This document shows positions 7,658-15,466 of a DNA stretch of 16,710 nucleotides, piece by piece. Each line of letters starts with the position of its first letter. The stretch's first letter is position 1. The DNA is from JBMYQA01 sp049600855 (GTDB taxonomy: Bacteria; Bacteroidota; Bacteroidia; Cytophagales; Flammeovirgaceae). Both the position numbers and the translations under genes were made by a program. The stretch is taken from positions 1-16,710 of the forward strand of contig JBMYQA010000116.1 of NCBI GenBank assembly GCA_049600855.1, in the 5' to 3' direction. The notes beneath the pieces are model-generated. The model was not told the DNA's origin, did no database searches, and was given only the letters and a program-made list of their open reading frames with translations.

Positions 7658-7819
7658 GCCATAAGTTCTATATACATAGTGGGTTATGTACCCAACACTG
7701 ATTCTTTACTGGTTGAATTTGTAAGCTATTTTGACAGAGGTGCTAGTTCTAGCGGAAGCTATTTAAATGCGTACATCTACAAAGGGTATTTGCATGATGA
7801 TTTACTACGAAAAAAGTAA
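7658..7819 (+). pseudogene. Possible remnant of a protein-coding gene
   Basis: The frame from 7658 to the TAA at 7817-7819 is open for 53 codons and reads like ordinary protein, with stretches such as NTDSLLVEFVSYFDRG and GSYLNAYIYKGYLHDDLL. There is no ATG in frame; the only candidate start is a GTG at 7679, which would give 46 residues. An in-frame stop lies directly before 7658. I do not recognise the family. It could be the 3' end of a decayed gene, a very short gene, or chance. Codon use resembles the neighbouring genes. Confidence 0.3.
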
Positions 7820-7847
7820 GGGTTGGAAAATTCTTTTGAATCCTGCT

Positions 7848-9140
7848 TTACCTAATCGCAGCTGCTTCGCTTTCTAAAGCCGTTTTAGCAGCAGTTGCTT
7901 CACTGGTTAATGGAGCATCTAATAGATTGGTTCGCTCGTAAGGGTCTGTTGTGAGGTGATACATTTCTTGTGAACCATTATTAAATTCAATGAGCTTATA
8001 GGGAGCATTTCTAATGGCCCATCCATTCGCATCATCTGTGTAAACAAAATCACGTTGTGCTGCATTGGCATTACTTAATAAAGGCATAAAGCTAAAGCTA
8101 TTTTGAATGCTTGAGGTAGCAGTTCCTGCTAAATCAGCTATGGTGGCAAATAAATCGCTGGTGTGTATGAGTGCCGCTTCGCTACCCGTACGCGTTACCC
8201 CGTACCCAGAAACAATCATGGGGACATTTACTCCACCTTGATACAGGGTGCCTTTAGCAGTTCTTCTTGAGTAAGGGTTTTGAATAACAGCACCTGTTGT
8301 ACCATTATCTCCTACAAAAATGATGGTCGTATTTTCTAGTTCTTCAGTAGGAATTGCTGCAAGTAAACGTCCAATTTCCGTATCCATCGCTTCCATCATT
8401 GCCATAAAATAAGGTTCAGGATTGCTAGTAATGGACGCTTGATCTGTAGGTAAGTTGCCTTGACTATGTAGGTGACTAGGCGGTAAGTGAAACGGAGTAT
8501 GCGGAGCGGTATAAGCTACCCATAAAAACCAAGGTTGATCTTGATTGCCCAGCCAGTCTATCGCTAAATCTGTGATTTTGGTGGTGATATAGGTGTTAGA
8601 GGTCGTGGTTTGCCCGTTTTCTGTAAGCGGCCAGCTGGAATAATCAGTGACTGCTCCAGAAATTAATCCTGCATAAAAATCTACGCCCATATCGGCGGGA
8701 TGGGTAATATTTGCACTACCATTACCAGCCAAATGCCATTTCCCAATGACGGCATGGCGATAACGTTGATTCGTTTGTTGATCTAAATAACGGTGAATGC
8801 TTTGTTCGCTCGTGTTTAGTAAATCACCCACCGCCAATACGCCACTATTCACACCATACTTCCCTGTTAATATGGTGGCACGAGTCGGCGTACAAACGGA
8901 AGAAGACCACGTATTGTTAAAACGTAAACCATCAGCCATCAAGCTTTCTAAATGAGGCATAGTTGGTTTAGTTGCACCGATCGTATAGCCTGGAGTGGCA
9001 TCAAGCCCCATGTCATCGGCTATAATTAGGAGAATATTTGGAGAAGTTGAAGAGGTGTCGGGTGTAGCTTGATCATCATTACAAGAAATGATGATCGTAA
9101 GAGAAAGTAAACAGATGAAGAGTGCAAGCTTGTTTTTCAT
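7848..9140 (-). CDS. Sulfatase family lipoprotein (arylsulfatase-like)
   Basis: The product has 430 residues and hydrolyses sulfate esters, by family. A lipoprotein signal ends in IIISC with the lipidated Cys at 20. It is followed by NDDQ, an acidic patch resembling the Bacteroidota lipoprotein export signal, so surface exposure is likely. The sulfatase fold starts with NILLIIADDMG (35-45), whose Asp residues bind the metal. CTPTR (83-87) is the C-x-P-x-R site in which Cys83 would be converted to formylglycine, the catalytic residue. GKYG (93-96), GKWH (133-136), APHTPF (His214) and DNG (278-280) are further active-site elements. The substrate cannot be predicted; sulfated polysaccharides are usual targets in marine Bacteroidota. 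No sulfatase-maturing enzyme and no SusC/SusD pair is nearby, so this is not an evident polysaccharide utilisation locus. It is shorter than many sulfatases (450-550 residues) but the core appears complete. Confidence 0.9.
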   Translation of the reverse strand: MKNKLALFICLLSLTIIISCNDDQATPDTSSTSPNILLIIADDMGLDATPGYTIGATKPTMPHLESLMADGLRFNNTWSSSVCTPTRATILTGKYGVNSGVLAVGDLLNTSEQSIHRYLDQQTNQRYRHAVIGKWHLAGNGSANITHPADMGVDFYAGLISGAVTDYSSWPLTENGQTTTSNTYITTKITDLAIDWLGNQDQPWFLWVAYTAPHTPFHLPPSHLHSQGNLPTDQASITSNPEPYFMAMMEAMDTEIGRLLAAIPTEELENTTIIFVGDNGTTGAVIQNPYSRRTAKGTLYQGGVNVPMIVSGYGVTRTGSEAALIHTSDLFATIADLAGTATSSIQNSFSFMPLLSNANAAQRDFVYTDDANGWAIRNAPYKLIEFNNGSQEMYHLTTDPYERTNLLDAPLTSEATAAKTALESEAAAIR

Positions 9141-9294
9141 TTTAGATAAATTTAGTTTTTGTGATAGACAACCCTAATGAGTAAAGGTTTAATCTTGATT
9201 GTATTTTAGAAGTACATTTCTAGGGAATACTTGTTTCAGAACCTTTTCTGCCAATCCTCGTTCTTTCAAGAAATTATAAACTACAAAAACAAAT

Positions 9295-9855
9295 ATGTTA
9301 CCTTTTATCACAAAAATTAAAACTACCCTTCACGATGTGTTTGAGCGAGCCGATTTATGGTTTGAAGAAGACCCACTTATTCGGAATTACCGACCTGCAT
9401 CAGATAGATGGACTATCAATGAAATTCTTGAACACATTTCCCTGACCAGCCATTTTTTGCTCATTTTAATTGACAAGGGCGCAAAGAAATCCCTTAAAAA
9501 CCTTCATAACTTGGATGTTTCAAGAGAGATTGAGTATTACCAGTTTGGCGGAGCGAAATTAGATGAAATTGCTATTCACCAAGCTTTTGAATGGATACGT
9601 CCTGAGCACATGGAGCCAACTGGTGAAAAATCGCTGCCTGAAATTCAGCAGATATTCGCAGAACAGTTGAGACGTTGTTTGGTTCATTTAGAAACCATGC
9701 CAAACGGTGAAGGTGTTTTATACAAAACAACCATGACGGTGAATGATTTGGGCAAGATCGACGTGTATGAATACATCTATTTTTTGGCAATGCACATCGA
9801 ACGCCACATTACCCAGATGGAGAAGAATAAAAAGGAATTTTTAAATCAAAATTAG
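9295..9855 (+). CDS. DinB-family (DinB_2-like) putative metal-binding protein
   Basis: The product has 186 residues with no signal peptide, so it is cytoplasmic. The fold is predicted as the DinB four-helix bundle: WTINEILEHI with His47 and AMHIERHITQ with His167 and His171 give the three-histidine metal site of this superfamily. Members include bacillithiol- or mycothiol-dependent transferases and DNA damage-induced proteins, but most are uncharacterised and the substrate here is unknown. The gene is divergent from the sulfatase (154 bases between the starts) and lies 94 bases upstream of hen1 on the same strand. The interleaved hairpins between it and hen1 could end its transcript, so membership in the RNA repair operon is uncertain. 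Confidence 0.75.
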   Translation: MLPFITKIKTTLHDVFERADLWFEEDPLIRNYRPASDRWTINEILEHISLTSHFLLILIDKGAKKSLKNLHNLDVSREIEYYQFGGAKLDEIAIHQAFEWIRPEHMEPTGEKSLPEIQQIFAEQLRRCLVHLETMPNGEGVLYKTTMTVNDLGKIDVYEYIYFLAMHIERHITQMEKNKKEFLNQN

Positions 9856-9880
9856 TTTTATCCTATATCTTTCCCATTTG

Positions 9881-9926
9881 ATTGGATGAAGCACTATCCA
9901 ATAGAGTGCTTCTCATTCTTGTTTTT
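9881..9926 (+). promoter_or_regulatory. Interleaved inverted repeats upstream of hen1 (alternative hairpins or pseudoknot)
   Basis: Four short blocks lie in the order S1, S2, S1', S2'. ATTGGAT (9881-9887) pairs with ATCCAAT (9896-9902), and GAAGCACT (9888-9895) pairs with AGTGCTTC (9905-9912). Both pairings are perfect. This is the order of an H-type pseudoknot, but connecting loops of 0, 0 and 2 bases make a full pseudoknot strained, so two mutually exclusive hairpins are more likely. A T-rich tract follows (TTGTTTTT, 9919-9926), and the hen1 ATG is at 9950. The second hairpin could be the terminator of the DinB gene, and the first its competitor, which would be an attenuator-like arrangement. 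That function is inference. Confidence 0.55.
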
Positions 9927-9949
9927 ACATTTTAGATTCACTTAATTTA

Positions 9950-11353
9950 ATGCAATTATCCATTACCACCACCCATCAGCCAGCCACAGATTTGGGCTAT
10001 TTGTTACATAAACATCCCGATAAGGTACAGGAGTTTAGCATCACAGGAGGAAAGGCACATGTGTTTTATCCTGAAGCTACAGCAGAACGTTGTACCGCAA
10101 CTTTATTAGTTGAATTAGATTCGATTGATTTAGTACGAACCCTAAAAGTTCCGGGAGATAGCCTGATGCTTAAGCATTATGTGAATGATCGACCCTTTGT
10201 TGCTTCCTCTTTCACGAGTAGTGCGCTCACTAAAGTTTACCGTTCTGCCATGAACGGCAATTGTAAAGATAAACCAGAATTAGTCAATCAAGCCTTACCC
10301 TTAGAAGTGAGCATTTCTGTGTTGAGTGTAAAGGGAGGAAAACAGTTGATTGATGAACTTTTTGAACCGTTGGGCTACGAAATTGAGGTGACGAATTATC
10401 CTTTAGATGAAAAGTTTACCGATTGGGGCGATAGCAGTTATTATACAGTGGTGTTGCGGCAAACGATTCCCTTAAAAGATTTTCTAACGCATTTGTATGT
10501 ACTGCTTCCCGTTTTTGATAAGGAACGCCATTCTTGGGTGTCTCAAAACGATGTAGAGAATTTATTGGCGAAAGGGGGAGAATGGTTAAAAAATCATCCT
10601 AAAAAAAGTGTGATTACAAATCGCTATTTAAAGCGAATCAAACGATTTACTCGAGAAGCTTTTGAGCGTTTAGTAACGGAAGAAGTGGAAAGTGAGGGAC
10701 AAGAAAATCAACCAGAAGAACCCAAAGCGAACAAAGAAAAGCGTTTATCGATGCATCAGCAACGATTAAATGCTGCCTTACAAAAGCTATTGGAAAGTGA
10801 GGCCAAATCGGTACTAGATTTAGGTTGCGGCGAAGGGAAATTACTGCGGAAACTGATGAAGGAACGACAGTTTGAGAAGATCGTAGGCATGGATGTTTCC
10901 TATCGATCGCTTCAAATTGCGCGGGAAAAACTCTATTTAGATGAGGTTGGCCCTAGAAAAAGAGATCGTATACAACTCATACAAGGATCACTGACTTATC
11001 GCGATGAGCGATTAACTGGTTTTGAGGCGGCTGCTTTAATCGAAGTGATTGAGCATTTAGATATGGAGCGATTAGCTGCTTTGGAACGTGTTGTGTTTGA
11101 ATTTGCACAACCACATACCATTATTGTCACTACTCCCAATGCGGAGTATAATGAAAAATATGAGTTTCTGGATGCAAATAGCTTTCGTCATGATGACCAT
11201 CGCTTTGAATGGACAAGAGCAGAGTTTAAGGAATGGGCAACCAAAATGAATCAATCATTTGGCTACGCATTTGAAATTTTCCCTGTAGGAGAAGTCGATG
11301 AAAAAGTAGGAGCCTCATCACAGATGGCTGTTTTTAAGAAAATTGATCGCTAA
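9950..11353 (+). CDS. hen1: RNA 3'-terminal ribose 2'-O-methyltransferase Hen1 (bacterial RNA repair)
   Basis: The product has 467 residues, the usual size for bacterial Hen1. It uses S-adenosylmethionine to methylate the 2'-OH of the 3'-terminal nucleotide of a broken RNA, which stops ribotoxins from recutting the site after ligation. The N-terminal half (about 1-240) is the bacterial Hen1 domain known to bind Pnkp and stimulate ligation. A charged linker (about 241-268) leads into the methyltransferase domain. VLDLGCGEG (288-296) is the SAM-binding loop. EVIEHL gives Glu365, Glu368 and His369, and RHDDHRFEW gives His417; together these match the E-x-x-E-H plus His metal site of Hen1 enzymes. 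TTPNAEYN (394-401) is another conserved Hen1 element. No key residue seems missing. The pnkp gene starts 27 bases after the stop, so the two are almost certainly co-transcribed. An unusual pair of interleaved inverted repeats lies just upstream. Confidence 0.95.
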   Translation: MQLSITTTHQPATDLGYLLHKHPDKVQEFSITGGKAHVFYPEATAERCTATLLVELDSIDLVRTLKVPGDSLMLKHYVNDRPFVASSFTSSALTKVYRSAMNGNCKDKPELVNQALPLEVSISVLSVKGGKQLIDELFEPLGYEIEVTNYPLDEKFTDWGDSSYYTVVLRQTIPLKDFLTHLYVLLPVFDKERHSWVSQNDVENLLAKGGEWLKNHPKKSVITNRYLKRIKRFTREAFERLVTEEVESEGQENQPEEPKANKEKRLSMHQQRLNAALQKLLESEAKSVLDLGCGEGKLLRKLMKERQFEKIVGMDVSYRSLQIAREKLYLDEVGPRKRDRIQLIQGSLTYRDERLTGFEAAALIEVIEHLDMERLAALERVVFEFAQPHTIIVTTPNAEYNEKYEFLDANSFRHDDHRFEWTRAEFKEWATKMNQSFGYAFEIFPVGEVDEKVGASSQMAVFKKIDR

Positions 11354-11380
11354 ATAGATACCACAAATACCTTAACAGAT

Positions 11381-13942
11381 ATGGAAATTAATATTCCCGA
11401 ATTAGCCTTAATCGCGTTAGTAGGTGCCAGTAGTTCTGGAAAATCTACTTTTGCTAAAAAACATTTTAAACCTACCGAAGTCATCTCTTCTGATTTTTGT
11501 CGTGCGTTAGTCGCTGACGATGAAAACAGCATGAGCGCGACACAAGACGCATTTGATGTCCTCCATTATATAGCGGCTAAACGTTTAAAACGCGGGATGT
11601 TGACAGTCGTTGATGCTACAAATGTGCAAAAGGATGCACGCAAACCAATTTTGCAATTGGCAAAAGAATATTACTGTTTACCAGTAGCCATCGTATTGCA
11701 TCTCCCGCTAGCTACCTTAAAAGAACGTCACAGAAATCGGGAAGATCGAGACTTTCCCGACCATGTGATTCGGAATCATCATGTGCAATTGATTAAATCT
11801 ATCCGACAACTCAAAAAGGAAGGCTTTAAACAAATTCACATATTAGATTCGGAAGAGAAGATCAATAAGCTCATCATCAATCGTCAGCCGTTGTGGAATA
11901 ACAAAAAACACGAACACGGGCCATTTGATATTATTGGCGATGTGCATGGTTGCTTTGATGAGTTGCAAGAGCTGTTAGAAACATTAGGTTATCAAATCAC
12001 CCAATTACCCAAATCGGATAACTATGGGTATAAAGTGATTCCTCCTGAAGGAAGAAAAGCCTTTTTTGTAGGTGATTTGGTAGATCGTGGCCCTAAATCG
12101 CCCGAGGTATTGCGCTTGGTCATGAGTATGGTGAAAGATGGAGTAGCCATGTGTGTGCCTGGTAATCATGATGTGAAATTGCAGAAAAAGCTCTCTGGTA
12201 AAAATGTAAACTTGAAACACGGTTTAGCCGAAACGATGGAGCAACTCGCTCACGAACCTGAAAGCTTTGTGGAAGAAGTCAAGGAGTTTATCTATACCTT
12301 AGTCAGTCATCATGTGCTGGATGATGGCAAATTAGTGATCGCCCATGCTGGCTTACGCGAAGAAATGCAAGGACGAGCTTCGGGTATTGTTCGTGCCTTT
12401 TGTTTGTATGGAGAAACTACTGGGGAAATTGACCAATTTGGTTTGCCTGTGCGTTACAATTGGGCTACTGAATATAAAGGCAAAGCCATGGTAGTATATG
12501 GACATACACCTGTTCCTGAAGCAGAATGGCTAAACAATACCATTGACATTGACACAGGTTGTGTATTTGGAGGTAAACTCACGGCATTGCGTTACCCAGA
12601 ACGAGAATTGGTTGCTGTTCCAGCTAAAGCGATGTATTGTGAACCTGTTAAACCGCTACAAGCTGAGCAGGAATCCACGCAATCTGCCCAGCAGGAGTAT
12701 GATGATGTGTTGGATATTGCTGATGTTACTGGCAAGCGTTATGTAGAAACGCCATTGGGGAATGTACTCATTCGCGAAGAAAATAGCATTGCTGCTTTGG
12801 AGGTGATGTCTCGTTTTGCTATTCATCCAAAATGGTTGATGCATTTGCCGCCTACCATGTCTCCTACAGCCACAAGCGACTTGCCTGATTTATTGGAACA
12901 TCCTAAAGAAGCATTTGAGTATTATCGAAATGCAAAGGTGCCAACTGTCGTGATTGAAGAGAAACACATGGGATCGCGTGCAGTGGTCATCGTTTGCCAA
13001 AATCCAAGTGTCGCACAAAGTCGATTTGGCCTAGTAGAAGCAGCTTGGGGCGTATGCTATACTCGAACAGGAAGAGCGTTTTTTAAAGATGCTGGATTAG
13101 AACAACAATTCTTGGCTTTGCTGAACGAGGCGCTATCCAAAGCGAACTTTTGGGAAAAGCAACAAACGGATTGGGTTTGCTTAGATTGCGAGTTAATGCC
13201 GTGGTCTGCTAAGGCGCAAGAGTTGATTAAAAAACAATATGCAGCAGTTGGGGCTTCTTCAAAACATGCTTTAAAAGATTCGGTAAACATGCTGGAGAAG
13301 GCTAAAGCAAGAGGTTTGGAAATTGATGTACTTTTAGAGAGTTATCGGCAAAAGCAGCTTAAAGCGAATCAGTACGTAACTGCCTATCAAGCATATTGCC
13401 GAGTGGTAAATGGGATTGAGGGGTTAAAATTGGCTCCATTCCATATTTTGGCAACAGAGGGAAAAGTGCATACAGACAAAGCGCATACGTGGCACATGGA
13501 AACCATTGCCGAATTCTGTGCATTTAATACGGATTTGTTACTGGCAACTCCTTATAAAGTGGTTGAGTTGGATGATGAAAAACAAGTAGAAGAAGCAATT
13601 CAATGGTGGACTGATTTAACTGAGAAAGGGGGAGAAGGAATGGTGGTAAAACCATTGGATTTTATTGTTCGCAATGAAAAAGGAATTGTGCAGCCAGCGA
13701 TCAAATGTCGTGGTAAAGAATACCTGAGGATTATTTATGGCTTAGATTACGATGTTTTCCATAAATTAGAACGCCTCAAAAAAAGAGGTTTAGGCAGAAA
13801 ACGAGCTATGGCGATAAAAGAATTTACACTAGGCATAGAAGCGCTGAATCGTTTTGTTCGAAAAGAGCCTTTGCGCAGAACACATGAATGTGTATTTGGG
13901 GTGCTGGCGCTAGAAAGTGAACCCGTTGATCCACGACTTTAG
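11381..13942 (+). CDS. pnkp: Polynucleotide kinase-phosphatase-ligase Pnkp (bacterial RNA repair)
   Basis: The product has 853 residues with three enzyme domains in the family order. The 5'-OH kinase (about 1-170) has the P-loop GASSSGKST (15-23), then SSDFCR with Asp38 and Arg41. The metallophosphatase that removes 2',3'-cyclic or 3' phosphate (about 180-405) has GDVHG (186-190), GDLVDRG (231-237), GNHD (261-264), AHAG (321-324) and YGHTP (373-377). The ligase/adenylyltransferase (about 445-853) has EKHMGSR with the predicted AMP-accepting Lys528, CELMPW (Glu604), EGMVVKP (752-758) and KCRGKEYLR (775-783). All signature residues I could check are present. With Hen1 it forms the complex that heals, methylates and seals RNAs cut by ribotoxins, chiefly tRNAs; bacterial Pnkp ligation depends on Hen1. 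A variable linker (about 420-440) separates phosphatase and ligase. A long perfect hairpin follows three bases after the stop codon. Confidence 0.96.
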   Translation: MEINIPELALIALVGASSSGKSTFAKKHFKPTEVISSDFCRALVADDENSMSATQDAFDVLHYIAAKRLKRGMLTVVDATNVQKDARKPILQLAKEYYCLPVAIVLHLPLATLKERHRNREDRDFPDHVIRNHHVQLIKSIRQLKKEGFKQIHILDSEEKINKLIINRQPLWNNKKHEHGPFDIIGDVHGCFDELQELLETLGYQITQLPKSDNYGYKVIPPEGRKAFFVGDLVDRGPKSPEVLRLVMSMVKDGVAMCVPGNHDVKLQKKLSGKNVNLKHGLAETMEQLAHEPESFVEEVKEFIYTLVSHHVLDDGKLVIAHAGLREEMQGRASGIVRAFCLYGETTGEIDQFGLPVRYNWATEYKGKAMVVYGHTPVPEAEWLNNTIDIDTGCVFGGKLTALRYPERELVAVPAKAMYCEPVKPLQAEQESTQSAQQEYDDVLDIADVTGKRYVETPLGNVLIREENSIAALEVMSRFAIHPKWLMHLPPTMSPTATSDLPDLLEHPKEAFEYYRNAKVPTVVIEEKHMGSRAVVIVCQNPSVAQSRFGLVEAAWGVCYTRTGRAFFKDAGLEQQFLALLNEALSKANFWEKQQTDWVCLDCELMPWSAKAQELIKKQYAAVGASSKHALKDSVNMLEKAKARGLEIDVLLESYRQKQLKANQYVTAYQAYCRVVNGIEGLKLAPFHILATEGKVHTDKAHTWHMETIAEFCAFNTDLLLATPYKVVELDDEKQVEEAIQWWTDLTEKGGEGMVVKPLDFIVRNEKGIVQPAIKCRGKEYLRIIYGLDYDVFHKLERLKKRGLGRKRAMAIKEFTLGIEALNRFVRKEPLRRTHECVFGVLALESEPVDPRL

Positions 13943-13945
13943 AAC

Positions 13946-13988
13946 CTGTTTGCATTTTTTGTTTAGCAGAAAGAAAAAATGCAAACAG
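13946..13988 (+). terminator. Long perfect hairpin directly after pnkp, probable transcript end
   Basis: CTGTTTGCATTTTTT (13946-13960) pairs perfectly with AAAAAATGCAAACAG (13974-13988): 15 pairs around a 13-base loop, starting three bases after the pnkp stop. The T and A runs lie inside the stem rather than after it, so it is an atypical terminator on either strand. It may instead protect the 3' end of the hen1-pnkp mRNA. Confidence 0.55.
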
Positions 13989-14076
13989 CGTCTTAGATTG
14001 GATGCATGCATAATTTCTTGTAAAAGTCCCTTTTTCTTCTCCTGATTTTTTTTTAATATTGGTTAAAATAGAGATG

Positions 14077-14138
14077 ATCAGCACTTGTGTTGATGAAATA
14101 AAATCAGATTCAAAACGAAGTGGCAAATGAATTGCCAC
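14077..14138 (+). promoter_or_regulatory. Two inverted repeats in the thiolase leader (possible operator or RNA hairpins)
   Basis: ATCAGCACTTGTGTTGAT (14077-14094) is a near-perfect 18-base palindrome with one mismatch pair (G-U in RNA). GTGGCAA (14120-14126) pairs with TTGCCAC (14132-14138) around a 5-base loop, ending 20 bases before the thiolase ATG. A run of nine T (14046-14054) lies upstream. Palindromes of this size in front of a fatty acid metabolism gene could bind a dimeric repressor, but no regulator gene is nearby and this is inference. Confidence 0.35.
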
Positions 14139-14158
14139 TAACCTTAACCAATACCACC

Positions 14159-15355
14159 ATGGACGCATACATCTATGATGCCATTCGTACTCCAAGAGGG
14201 AAGAAAAAAGGAACACTCCAAGAAGTTACGCCAACGCAATTACTGACACTTTTATTGGAAGCCTTGAAAGAACGTAACCAGCTCGATACCAGTAAGGTAG
14301 AAGATGTGATTTTGGGTTGTGTGACTCAAATTATGGAACAGGGTGCAAATATCGCCAAAACCGCTGCCCAACAAGCGGGCTACGAGCATGTACCTGGCGT
14401 AACCATAAATCGTTTTTGTGCTTCGGGCTTAGAAGCCTTTAATATGGCTACGGCGTATGTCATGTCTGGTCAAGTCGATTTGCTTGTGGCAGGTGGCGTA
14501 GAATCCATGTCACGTGTAGCAATGGGCACCGATGGAGGCTCAATTATGATGGATCCTGCTGTTGGTTTTGCGAACCATTTTGTTCCGCAGGGCATTTCGG
14601 CAGATTTGATCGCTACTAAGTTTGGCTTTACACGCGAGATGTTAGATGCTTATGCCGTTCGCTCTCAGCAACGCGCAGCAAATGCACAACAAGAGAAGCG
14701 TTTTGCCAAATCCCTGATTCCAGTAAAGGATATTAATGGATTTACGATTCTTGATTTTGATGAAAATGTACGTTCCAATACAACTACAGAAATCCTAGCG
14801 GACTTAAAGCCCTCATTTCAAATGATGGGAGAGATGTTTGGCTTCGATTCCGTAGCCTTACAGAAGTATCCAGAATTAGAGCGAATCAATCATGTACATC
14901 ATGCGGGGAATTCTTCGGCAATTGTTGATGGTGCATCATTAACGTTAATTGGAAATAAAAGAGTGGGAGAGGAGTTAGGGTTAACTCCAAGAGCTAAAGT
15001 AAGGTCATTTGCTGTAGTAGGCACCGAGCCAACGATCATGCTTACTGGACCGGCACCAGCAACACGCAAAGCACTGAAAAAAGGAGGACTCACTAAAAGT
15101 GATGTGGATTTATTTGAGGTAAATGAAGCCTTTGCTTCCATGACATTGCGCTTCTTACAAGATATGGATTTGTCTGAAGATAAAATCAATGTAAATGGCG
15201 GAGCAATTGCATTAGGACATCCACTTGGCGCTACTGGAAATATCATTTTAGGAACGCTATTAGATGAGCTGGAACGTCAAGATAAGGAATTGGGTATGGC
15301 TACGCTGTGTGTTGGTGGAGGTATGGGAATTGCCACAGCCATTGAGCGCGTTTAA
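14159..15355 (+). CDS. Thiolase (acetyl-CoA C-acyltransferase/acetyltransferase)
   Basis: The product has 398 residues from the ATG at 14159. It catalyses thiolytic cleavage of 3-ketoacyl-CoA, or the reverse condensation of acetyl-CoA. With this start the acyl-accepting Cys is at 87 in NRFCASGLEAF, the catalytic His at 354 in NGGAIALGHPLGATG, and the second Cys at 384 in CVGGGMG. GGVESMS and HHAGNSSAIVDGA are further thiolase blocks. The length and the opening MDAYIYDAIRTPRG are typical. An in-frame GTG at 14120 would add 13 residues, but it sits on a hairpin and adds a segment the family lacks, so I prefer the ATG. It resembles degradative FadA/FadI-type thiolases, yet no hydratase/dehydrogenase partner adjoins it, so beta-oxidation versus ketone-body metabolism is open. 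It ends in its own terminator, convergent with the next gene. Confidence 0.93.
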   Translation: MDAYIYDAIRTPRGKKKGTLQEVTPTQLLTLLLEALKERNQLDTSKVEDVILGCVTQIMEQGANIAKTAAQQAGYEHVPGVTINRFCASGLEAFNMATAYVMSGQVDLLVAGGVESMSRVAMGTDGGSIMMDPAVGFANHFVPQGISADLIATKFGFTREMLDAYAVRSQQRAANAQQEKRFAKSLIPVKDINGFTILDFDENVRSNTTTEILADLKPSFQMMGEMFGFDSVALQKYPELERINHVHHAGNSSAIVDGASLTLIGNKRVGEELGLTPRAKVRSFAVVGTEPTIMLTGPAPATRKALKKGGLTKSDVDLFEVNEAFASMTLRFLQDMDLSEDKINVNGGAIALGHPLGATGNIILGTLLDELERQDKELGMATLCVGGGMGIATAIERV

Positions 15356-15377
15356 CGAACGAATTACCTGCTGATAA

Positions 15378-15406
15378 GACCGATCAGGGAAACCGATCGG
15401 TTTTTT
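15378..15406 (+). terminator. Intrinsic terminator of the thiolase gene
   Basis: GACCGATC (15378-15385) pairs with GATCGGTT (15395-15402), eight pairs including one G-U, with a 9-base loop. Six T follow from 15401. It begins 23 bases after the thiolase stop. Confidence 0.85.
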
Positions 15407-15410
15407 GCAT

Positions 15411-15443
15411 AAAAAAAGACCTTCTAAATCGTAGAAGATCTTT
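15411..15443 (-). terminator. Intrinsic terminator of the LolA-like gene
   Basis: Read on the minus strand, AAAGATCTTCT pairs with AGAAGGTCTTT (plus-strand arms 15433-15443 and 15415-15425) with one wobble and a 7-base loop. A run of seven T follows (A at 15411-15417 on the plus strand). It is only 5 bases from the thiolase terminator, so two separate terminators face each other. Confidence 0.85.
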
Positions 15444-15466
15444 AGGGTTGCGTTTATGATTTATTT

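Noticed and set aside
9141..9294. A weak hairpin (AAGTA...TACTT around 9210-9232) as a shared operator for the sulfatase and DinB genes
   Set aside because: The stem is interrupted and short; it does not stand out from what this composition would give by chance.
14120..14158. GTG at 14120 as the thiolase start
   Set aside because: It adds 13 residues not typical of thiolases and lies on a hairpin arm; ATG at 14159 gives the usual N-terminus.
13824..14216. A 130-codon minus-strand open frame across the pnkp end and the thiolase start
   Set aside because: It overlaps two confident genes and both leader hairpins, and its protein shows no domain or motif.
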